From G965267335 sp965267335 (GTDB lineage: Bacteria > Bacteroidota > Bacteroidia > Cytophagales > JAAEPT01): 64,000 nucleotides of DNA. Below the pieces are notes generated by a model. It saw nothing but the letters and a program-made list of their open reading frames with translations, searched no databases and was not told where the DNA came from. Position numbers and translations under genes: made by a program. Shown one piece after another: positions 54,131-64,000 of the stretch. Each line of letters starts with the position of its first letter. The first letter of the stretch is position 1. The DNA is taken from the NCBI GenBank assembly GCA_965267335.1, contig OZ253953.1, forward strand, positions 186,001 through 250,000, in the 5' to 3' direction.

Positions 54131-54685
54131 TTATTGCTCATTAAAACATTCTTTGCAGCGGGCTTCATACATCTCCGGACCACCGACCACAATTTTACTG
54201 TCTATACTTTTATCTTTTCGATAGGTAAACCGGGCGGATTTCTGACACTGTGAACAGCTAGCGTCAAGTTCAATTAATTTTGTGGCAAGCTTTGCCAATT
54301 GCTCAGAAACCTCGAAAGGCCTGGCCCTAAAGTCTAAATTTAATCCGGTACATATTACTGCTTTTCCTTTTCGGATTAACCTCCTGATAACCTCTACGAT
54401 TTCAATACCAAACAAAGTAACCTCATCAATGGCTATCAGTTGATAGTTCTCTGATTTTTCGGTTATTTCTGCCGGAGCACTGACAACTTTTGCTTTCATA
54501 CTCTCTCCAGTATGTGTAACTACACTATCTACACAATATCTATTGTCTAATTGCGGCTTAAAAAGAATGACCCTTTGGTCATTATTATTAGCTCTTTCAA
54601 CGAACTCCAACAATCTTGTGGTCTTGCCAGCGTACATGGGGCCAGTTATTAATAATAAATCTGTTTTATTTTTTTCGAACGTCAA
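54131..54685 (-). CDS. tdk: Thymidine kinase (type II)
   Basis: A 184-residue enzyme. The P-loop is GPMYAGKTTRLLEF (about residues 15-28), the Walker B region LIAIDEVTLFG, and the lasso/zinc region carries paired Cys in CSQC and CKEC. The active-site and thymidine-binding segment GLNLDFRARPFE is intact. It phosphorylates thymidine for salvage. The start is a TTG at 54685; an in-frame TAG lies 15 bases upstream and the next ATG falls inside the P-loop, so no ATG start is possible. A near-consensus CAAATTTG overlaps the start, hinting at a very short leader. Confidence 0.92.
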   Translation of the reverse strand: MTFEKNKTDLLLITGPMYAGKTTRLLEFVERANNNDQRVILFKPQLDNRYCVDSVVTHTGESMKAKVVSAPAEITEKSENYQLIAIDEVTLFGIEIVEVIRRLIRKGKAVICTGLNLDFRARPFEVSEQLAKLATKLIELDASCSQCQKSARFTYRKDKSIDSKIVVGGPEMYEARCKECFNEQ

Positions 54686-54800
54686 ATTTGAAACAACCTA
54701 ATAACCATCTAATTTACTTGTTCTTATTCTAAATAACGAAGTCAAATTGCTTTTGAATTGAGTAAAGATTAATTTCCTTTAATTCCTTATTTAATAATAC

Positions 54801-55787
54801 ATGAATTCTAAGATCAACAATAATAATATCGAAAGATACAGTGAAACCTTAGCAAGTAAACTTTGTGATAATTACTTCATAAATGAAAGTTTCGTTACTG
54901 GACCGGTAATAGTTCAGTTTACTCCTATTCCTCAGATCAACTATTTTGTGTTGGAGAATATATTTGGGAACTGGATTGAAGAAACTTCTAACCTTGAAAG
55001 TCCTTATTTTGATTACGAAAATGAAAAAGTTCAAAGTGCATTGAGGACTTTTATGAATTCTTTGTCACATCACATTAAAATAGACCGTGACCACTTTGAA
55101 CCTCTTCTGATAAATGCTATAAAAGATACCATAAATCTAGTCCTATCTCCTTTCACTTTTTTCAAGACCGAGTACTTTCCACAAGAAAGAGTTAAAATAA
55201 CAATGGAGGAGCTCCAGGAACTATCGAAGTATATAAAAATTAATAAGCTCCTTATCTCTGATCTGGTAGAAAAATTTCAAAAGGTTGGCACACAAGAAAT
55301 ATTAATTGATGAATTGGTCAGTAGCTTATCAGAAACTTATAATACCTATAAAGAAGAATTAGTGCCAGCTCATGATTTTATTGAAGAGCTTAATGCTTTA
55401 CACCCTGTAAGGTTGAATGATTTTTCCCAGCAAGACTCGGAGTCAAGAGAAAGTAATAATACTAAAGTCACCGAAAAGAAAATCCTTTATGATAGTCTAA
55501 AGTCAGACAACAAAAACCCTACACTAGTTGATTCTCATAGCAAAAGTAGTTTAGACAGTATTGAATCGGGGATCAGTGTAAATCAAAAGTATACGTTCGT
55601 TAAAATCCTATTTGCTGGAAATAGCCAAAAGTACGAAGAAGCAATTACGGAGCTAGAAACCTGTGAATCGCTGAGTAATGCAAATCTACTTTTGGATTCC
55701 TTTGCACAAAAATATGACTGGAATCCCGATAAAAACGAGGTTCAAGAGTTATTTGAAATTGTAGGAAGAAAATATGAAACTGAATAG
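54801..55787 (+). CDS. Hypothetical protein, mostly helical
   Basis: A 328-residue soluble protein without signal peptide or membrane helix. The N-terminal ~190 residues are helical and compact (FVLENIFGNWIEETSNLESP; INAIKDTINLVLSPFTFFKT; MEELQELSKYIKINKLLISD). A polar linker rich in Ser, Asn and Asp (about 205-258) leads to a small C-terminal helical module (KYTFVKILFAGNSQKYEEAI; ELFEIVGRKYETE). I have a vague impression that the N-terminal part is conserved in Bacteroidota but cannot name a family. It is transcribed towards the rRNA operon; the shared hairpin at 55814-55846 separates them. Confidence 0.6.
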   Translation: MNSKINNNNIERYSETLASKLCDNYFINESFVTGPVIVQFTPIPQINYFVLENIFGNWIEETSNLESPYFDYENEKVQSALRTFMNSLSHHIKIDRDHFEPLLINAIKDTINLVLSPFTFFKTEYFPQERVKITMEELQELSKYIKINKLLISDLVEKFQKVGTQEILIDELVSSLSETYNTYKEELVPAHDFIEELNALHPVRLNDFSQQDSESRESNNTKVTEKKILYDSLKSDNKNPTLVDSHSKSSLDSIESGISVNQKYTFVKILFAGNSQKYEEAITELETCESLSNANLLLDSFAQKYDWNPDKNEVQELFEIVGRKYETE

Positions 55788-55813
55788 TATATATATGATC
55801 CTCACTATAAACC

Positions 55814-55846
55814 AAAAAAGCCTCTGAATGTTATAATTCAGAGGCT
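55814..55846 (-). terminator. Terminator of the rRNA operon
   Basis: AGCCTCTGAAT (55819-55829) pairs perfectly with ATTCAGAGGCT (55836-55846) around a six-base loop. On the minus strand it is followed by a T-run (complement of the A-run 55814-55819). It lies 13 bases after the 5S gene and may also stop the convergent gene 54801-55787. Confidence 0.85.
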
Positions 55847-55858
55847 AGATAAATAAGG

Positions 55859-55968
55859 TTGGCGGCTACCTACTCTCCCACATTTTATTGCAGTACCATC
55901 GGCTCGACAGGGCTTAACTTCTCTGTTCGGAATGGTTAGAGGTGGACCCCTGCGATATTACCACCATT
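55859..55968 (-). rRNA. rrf: 5S ribosomal RNA
   Basis: The minus strand shows the 5S pattern with TGGTGGT at the 5' end pairing with GCCGCCA at the 3' end, and the conserved CACC...CCGAACAGAGAAGTTAAG region in the middle. The ends are set from the terminal stem and may be off by a few bases. It is the last gene of the operon. Confidence 0.93.
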
Positions 55969-56012
55969 ATTTTCTTGTTCCATTTGTATTAGATGGAACC
56001 AATATTTTAAAA

Positions 56013-56051
56013 TGACATGTTGTAAAGTTAAGGTTGATTACTAAAAGAGGG
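56013..56051 (-). other. 3' arm of the 23S rRNA processing stem
   Basis: This stretch is complementary over most of its ~39 bases to 58957-58999, for example TGACATGTTGTAA here against its reverse complement at 58987-58999. The two arms flank 23S rRNA and would form the long duplex cut by RNase III. Confidence 0.7.
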
Positions 56052-58956
<2,905 letters not shown>

Positions 58957-58999
58957 CTCTCTTTTTGTAATTCTACCTTAACTTACTTACAACATGTCA
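58957..58999 (-). other. 5' arm of the 23S rRNA processing stem
   Basis: Complementary to 56013-56051, as described there. It directly precedes the mature 5' end of 23S. The rest of the tRNA-Ala to 23S spacer (59000-59236) is AT-rich, with nothing recognisable. Confidence 0.7.
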
Positions 59000-59236
59000 A
59001 TGAACTTTTTGCCTCCTTTTGCGCACATAAAATCTAAACAAACCAATAAGTTAAATTTGACTCGTCTTTTGTTTAGCCTTTTATATGCTAAAGGCTCTGT
59101 GATACCTTCTTAGTCATTAGTGTAAAGTCCTTTTGTTTAAAGTCCTTTATAACAACAATCAGCATCAAATAATAAATTAAAATCAACCCTTCTGGTTAAT
59201 CTTTACCTTACTACGCCACAAGGCCTCGTAAGACAA

Positions 59237-59255
59237 ATGTGGAGGATATCGGAGT
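59237..59255 (-). repeat. Copy of the tRNA-Ala 3' end in the spacer
   Basis: ATGTGGAGGATATCGGAGT repeats the 3' acceptor and T-arm part of the true tRNA-Ala 60 bases away (59297-59315; differs only at the first base). It then breaks into a GC-rich hairpin, CCGCC AAA GGGCGG at about 59257-59270, so it is a fragment and not a gene. Confidence 0.75.
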
Positions 59256-59298
59256 TCCGCCAAAGGGCGGATAAACTTCGCCTCCTAATCTTTAATTG

Positions 59299-59372
59299 TG
59301 GAGGATATCGGAGTCGAACCGATGACCCCCTGCGTGCAAGGCAGGTGCTCTGGCCAGCTGAGCTAATCCCCC
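59299..59372 (-). tRNA. tRNA-Ala (anticodon TGC)
   Basis: A 74-base cloverleaf on the minus strand: acceptor GGGGGAT/ATCCTCC with one G-T pair, D-arm GCTC/GAGC, anticodon stem CCTGC/GCAGG with loop CTTGCAC (anticodon TGC), T-arm ATCGG TTCGACT CCGAT. The 3' CCA is not encoded. It lies in the 16S-23S spacer, the usual place for this tRNA. Confidence 0.96.
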
Positions 59373-59469
59373 AGATTCTTTACTGGTCAATCTAGTCAAC
59401 CGACTGTCATCTTTAGCCGATGACCCTCCCGAGCAATCGGGATGTTCTGGCCAGCTGAGCTAATCCCCC
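59373..59469 (-). repeat. 97-bp tRNA-Ala-derived tandem repeat, copy 2
   Basis: On the minus strand it starts with GGGGGATTAGCTCAGCTGG, identical to the tRNA-Ala 5' half up to CCAGA. It then has a new hairpin TCCCGA TTGC TCGGGA where the anticodon arm should be, a GTCATC GGCTAAA GATGAC stem-loop in place of the T-arm, and no acceptor 3' half. It abuts the true tRNA-Ala. It is a tRNA-like fragment, not a functional tRNA. Confidence 0.85.
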
Positions 59470-59565
59470 AGATTCTTTACTGGTTAATCTAGTCCACCGA
59501 CTGTCATCTTTAGCCGATGACCCTCCCGAGCAATCGGGATGTTCTGGCCAGCTGAGCTAACCCCC
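59470..59565 (-). repeat. 97-bp tRNA-Ala-derived tandem repeat, copy 1
   Basis: Nearly identical to copy 2 (59373-59469): I count three differences, including one missing base near the start (GGGGGTTAGC instead of GGGGGATTAGC). The near identity implies a recent duplication or ongoing homogenisation. 59566-59670, up to tRNA-Ile, shows nothing I recognise. Confidence 0.85.
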
Positions 59566-59670
59566 AGTATAGGCTAGAGTTTTGAGTCATGAGTGTGAAG
59601 ATTTTCTTCGAACTCGCTCCTTACTCCATCTTTCAGTAAATCTTTTTTGATACACCATCTGTGTATCTTG

Positions 59671-59744
59671 TGCGCTTGCCAGGACTTGAACCTGGGACCT
59701 CTACATTATCAGTGTAGCGCTCTAACCACCTGAGCTACAAGCGC
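59671..59744 (-). tRNA. tRNA-Ile (anticodon GAT)
   Basis: A 74-base cloverleaf on the minus strand: acceptor GCGCTTG/CAAGCGC, D-arm GCTC/GAGC, anticodon stem CTACA/TGTAG with loop CTGATAA (anticodon GAT), T-arm CCAGG TTCAAGT CCTGG. CCA is not encoded. It is the first tRNA of the 16S-23S spacer. Confidence 0.96.
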
Positions 59745-59854
59745 AGTATTGCTTGTCTCAGCTCATCAATATGGCTACAAGCTCATATATATTGAAAAAG
59801 AGAAGAAGTCACCCTACTAGGAAAACAATCTTTCTAGATTAAGCTTTATGCTCT

Positions 59855-61380
<1,526 letters not shown>

Positions 61381-61571
61381 ATTAAATCATTAATATTTCA
61401 AGCTGTCCTAACCTAGTTCTCAAAGTTTGTCTTCCTTCCCCTCTATCCTTCTTTTTGTCATGCCCGACAACCTAATGTCGGTACCTGTCTTCTACAGACT
61501 TCTTCTCTTTTTTCCAATATTTTCAAAGAACTTCGCTTTATAAACCGGGACATTTCCCTCAAAAGCGGCTG

Positions 61572-61603
61572 CAAAGGTATGTGAAGATTTTAAAGCAACC
61601 AAA
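61572..61603 (-). promoter_or_regulatory. rRNA operon promoter (TTTG / TAnnTTTG)
   Basis: On the minus strand TTTG (complement of 61600-61603) is followed after 20 bases by TACCTTTG (complement of 61572-61579). This is the textbook Bacteroidota -33/-7 pair. Transcription would start near 61567, leaving a ~185-base leader before 16S (61381-61566), in which I see no gene. Confidence 0.8.
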
Positions 61604-61731
61604 CTTTTAGAGAAAAAAACTTAAATATTTTTCAAAACCAATTTTAGCCTCTCACTCCATTACAAAAATAACCGAGACTCGGGGATCAAAATTAATATCT
61701 ACATGAGCTTCATTACCAGTACAATACTGTT

Positions 61732-62196
61732 TTAAATACTTATTTCTTGCTCTTTGAAAGTTTCATTATCATTCAGAAAAATTCTTTTGAAGTTGGGCAG
61801 GAAAATAGGTTTTCTTTTAGGTTGAAAAATTCCTGCTATAATGATTGCTCCTCCAACCATGGTATAGTCTTTCATGGCTAATGCCATAGAAATTGATCTC
61901 ATAACAGGGTCCTGCCAGTTCGCAATCGTATTAGGCACATGAACTGTTGAGGCCAAAATAAATATCATGCCCGCCAGCATGAGGCTTGCCAGGTAAGTAT
62001 ACTTTCCGATAATGATACTTATACTAGCTGCAACCAAACCAATTCCCACTAAAGAAATCCATAGTTTCGGTAGTGGCAACCAGTCTGGAGATAAGTTGAC
62101 AAAAAATTCCATATTCCAGAATCGGTACAATCCGAAAAAAATAAAAGGCAAAGAAAAAATGATTCTTCCTGTAAGTTTTAGATTGAAATGCGTCAT
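61732..62196 (-). CDS. DoxX-like membrane protein
   Basis: A 154-residue protein with four hydrophobic helices (IIFSLPFIFFGLYRFWNM; LWISLVGIGLVAASISIII; YLASLMLAGMIFILASTV; DYTMVGGAIIIAGIF) and a short basic cytoplasmic tail. The helix order, the early FFGLYRF segment and the GGAIIIAG end fit the DoxX/DoxD-like family, small membrane proteins of unclear function sometimes linked to thiosulfate or redox stress. It is a single minus-strand gene upstream of the rRNA promoter region, 69 bases downstream of the methyltransferase. Confidence 0.65.
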   Translation of the reverse strand: MTHFNLKLTGRIIFSLPFIFFGLYRFWNMEFFVNLSPDWLPLPKLWISLVGIGLVAASISIIIGKYTYLASLMLAGMIFILASTVHVPNTIANWQDPVMRSISMALAMKDYTMVGGAIIIAGIFQPKRKPIFLPNFKRIFLNDNETFKEQEISI

Positions 62197-62265
62197 AGTA
62201 GTAAGCTTTAAAAATCACACTTGACTATGAGATGTGATAATGCTCCTTTTTCCATAAGAGCTCGT

Positions 62266-62817
62266 TCAATCTATTTCCAACACGTAGGTAACTTGTCTAA
62301 AGAAAAGGAGAAATCTACGCTGCTCCACATGCGCAACTTTTGCTCTCAAATCGTTAAAAATTCGCAGCCATTCTTCATGTGTTTTATTGGTATGAGGATG
62401 ACCCCTGAATTCCATATTCACCAAACTATCCACAAAAAAAGTAAGCTGCTTTTGAAACCAATTATTGTAAATGTCTTCAATAATTATAATCCTTTTAGAA
62501 ACCCGCATACACTCTTTAATGATATGAATGGGATCGGGTGTATGATGAAGCATTGTAATCAAAAGAGTAGTATCATATTGATTCTCGTTTACCGGAAAAT
62601 CAGTACCATCATATTCCATCGACTTAAAATTTGGAAATCGGCTTTTGTTCTTCAAATCCAGCGCTTCAACCTTGTAACCATTCTCCCTAATTATATGTGA
62701 AAGTGCACAACTCCCTGCCCCAACATCCAGAATAGAATCACCAGAATTCAAAAACCCTTTAATTCGACTCCATTTTATTCTGGCTGCTCGAAGGAACCTA
62801 CTTTGAGTAAAATTCAT
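62266..62817 (-). CDS. Class I SAM-dependent methyltransferase
   Basis: A 183-residue short methyltransferase. SAM motif I is SILDVGAGSCALSHII (about residues 28-43), with the acidic motif II in VEALDLKNKSRFP, and then TTLLITMLHHTPDPIHIIKE and RVSKRIIIIEDIYNNW. This is the Methyltransf_11 pattern. The substrate is unknown. It starts two bases after the stop of the GT-C gene, so the two are almost certainly cotranscribed, which favours a lipid- or polyprenyl-linked sugar pathway; that is inference. Confidence 0.72.
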   Translation of the reverse strand: MNFTQSRFLRAARIKWSRIKGFLNSGDSILDVGAGSCALSHIIRENGYKVEALDLKNKSRFPNFKSMEYDGTDFPVNENQYDTTLLITMLHHTPDPIHIIKECMRVSKRIIIIEDIYNNWFQKQLTFFVDSLVNMEFRGHPHTNKTHEEWLRIFNDLRAKVAHVEQRRFLLFFRQVTYVLEID

Positions 62818-62819
62818 TG

Positions 62820-64000
62820 TTAGTCGATTTTATACACTTTCAAATAAAAAATTTCTCTGGCCAGGAACCCAAATAGTATTAAATATTCAACAAACACAAT
62901 TACAGAATTTTCTTGATAGGACGATGAGATATATGTTATATAAGTAAAACAAATCAGATAAGACCAAATGTAGGGCGCCCTCCACCTCGTAAAAAGAGAG
63001 AAAGCAAGTAAAGGTGTTATATACCACGGATGTATAGTAGAAGAGAATATAAAGTATACGGCAAAAAGTAGCATAAGAGTCTCAAAAATATTCCGTTCTG
63101 ATTTATCAAAAAACAGATACACCCCTCCCAGTGACAATAGCAAAATTATTTTAAGTGCCGGCAGTAAAAACCAAGCCCAATGATAGTTTGAATACTTAAA
63201 AATTGTAAAGAAACTAGCGTTGAATTCAAAATATGTGAAGTATAATTTCAGACTTTCAAAAAAGTTGGGCAACAAACTCTCATCCCAAAAAGGGATAAAC
63301 ATGAGTAGTACAAAGAACGAAGTCAATCCACCCAAAACAAACGTTCTTGACCAACCAATTCTTCTTATAAACAATGGAAGAATTAATACCGGCCATAACT
63401 TCGTGCATATAGCCATTGCCAAACACAATGAAGAATAGAATAGCATTTGTGGCCTATCAGACTTTGACAGAAGCCAGATACTAGCAACAACAAAAAATAT
63501 CATAGCCGCCTCAAAGTGCAAGCCGCAAAAAAATTCAGTAATTATGAGGGGATTCAATGCATATAGTAATATCGTAGATTCCTTGTTTTTGTTTATTCGC
63601 AATAGGTCTTTGAGCATAAAAATTGTTCCGATCTCGAAGCAGAGAATAAAAAGTTTGAGATAAATCACATTGTTCAATAAGTCTCCTCCACCCAGATAGC
63701 TCGATATCAAAAATACAACCTGACAGAAGGGGGGGTATACTGTATAAAAATCCGGGGAATTTAGGCGGGGTAACAATTCAGGAATAAGATTGGTGTCAAC
63801 CGGTTTATGTAGATAAGGGTTCAATCCATTCAGGGTACTTGTTCCATCCCAAATATATCTGTAAAAATCATCGGAAAGAATCGGCATACAAAACACCAGT
63901 GCTAGTCGTAGAATGATGCTACCAACAACAAGTGCATTGATTTCTTTTCTTTCAAGAGCACTATTGGTGATCAAGAAATAAGACAGGAATGCAACAGAAA
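62820..64000 (-). CDS. GT-C fold membrane glycosyltransferase (5' partial)
   Basis: The frame stays open past the TTG at 63974 to the window end (reading SVAFLSYFLITNS upstream), so the start lies outside. At least 384 residues are visible, with about ten hydrophobic helices. An early loop carries the acidic pair LSDDFYRYIWDG expected for a GT-C catalytic site, followed by NGLNPY and YPPFCQVVF, the pattern of polyprenol-phosphate-mannose/hexose-dependent transferases (PIG-M / alpha-1,6-mannosyltransferase-like). STIHPWYITPLLAF near the C terminus is also typical. It would transfer a sugar from a lipid carrier on the periplasmic face; donor and acceptor are unknown. Confidence 0.75.
   Translation of the reverse strand, partial: SVAFLSYFLITNSALERKEINALVVGSIILRLALVFCMPILSDDFYRYIWDGTSTLNGLNPYLHKPVDTNLIPELLPRLNSPDFYTVYPPFCQVVFLISSYLGGGDLLNNVIYLKLFILCFEIGTIFMLKDLLRINKNKESTILLYALNPLIITEFFCGLHFEAAMIFFVVASIWLLSKSDRPQMLFYSSLCLAMAICTKLWPVLILPLFIRRIGWSRTFVLGGLTSFFVLLMFIPFWDESLLPNFFESLKLYFTYFEFNASFFTIFKYSNYHWAWFLLPALKIILLLSLGGVYLFFDKSERNIFETLMLLFAVYFIFSSTIHPWYITPLLAFSLFTRWRAPYIWSYLICFTYITYISSSYQENSVIVFVEYLILFGFLAREIFYLKVYKID

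Noticed and set aside
59373..59565. Short tandem repeats considered as a CRISPR array or as extra tRNA genes
   Set aside because: Units are contiguous 97-bp copies without spacers, and they lack a T-arm and acceptor 3' half, so neither a CRISPR nor functional tRNAs.
62221..62700. 159-residue plus-strand open frame opposite the methyltransferase
   Set aside because: The minus-strand methyltransferase carries SAM motifs and is coupled to its neighbour; this frame has none.

Overview
This 64 kb window is chromosomal DNA of a Bacteroidota bacterium, most likely a marine-type Cytophagales. The evidence is type IX secretion / gliding genes (a full-length sprA and a porZ homologue with a C-terminal sorting domain), families largely confined to the phylum (DUF4468, DUF4837, DUF2723, 7TMR-DISM phosphatases), and promoters of the Bacteroidota TAnnTTTG type, including one in front of the rRNA operon. 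I cannot assign a genus. I see no phage, transposase, CRISPR array or plasmid gene.

Layout. 1-14 kb: a 5'-truncated periplasmic-binding-protein/pentameric ligand-gated ion channel fusion; a DUF2452-SRPBCC pair; a lipoprotein and a group III truncated haemoglobin; DUF4468; a thioredoxin / PorE-like OmpA / gamma-glutamylcyclotransferase-like operon; an exported WD40-caspase; an STM3941-like membrane protein; a 0.75 kb repeat-bearing spacer; and an SF1 helicase. 14-17 kb: GH2 glycosidase, cyclophilin, tatA. 17-30 kb: a tightly packed run of overlapping genes, mltD-like transglycosylase, membrane protein, DUF4837, maeB, ruvA, sprA. 30-35 kb: a stand-alone GldM-C-like protein, an attC-like inverted-repeat element beside an orphan gene, a small exported protein, a 7TMR-DISM/SpoIIE phosphatase and a methyltransferase. 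35-44 kb: DUF2723 glycosyltransferase-like protein, methyltransferase, rlmB, hemH, glyS and an MtfA-like peptidase with no canonical start. 44-51 kb: RND/MMPL exporter, ileS, lspA, lipoprotein. 51-55.8 kb: recO, porZ, tdk and an unknown gene.

55.8-61.7 kb holds a complete rRNA operon on the minus strand (16S, tRNA-Ile(GAT), tRNA-Ala(TGC), 23S, 5S) with its promoter, 23S processing stem and terminator. The spacer carries two near-identical 97-bp copies built on the 5' half of tRNA-Ala, and a further copy of its 3' end. After that come a DoxX-like protein, a methyltransferase and a GT-C glycosyltransferase cut by the window end.

Functional themes. Cell-envelope and type IX secretion parts recur (sprA, porZ, PorE-like OmpA, GldM-C-like, lspA, tatA, the MltD-like lytic transglycosylase). 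Housekeeping genes (ruvA, recO, ileS, glyS, tdk, hemH, rlmB) are interleaved. The least ordinary items are the channel fusion, the WD40-caspase, the attC-like element and the tRNA-Ala-derived tandem repeats inside the rRNA spacer.
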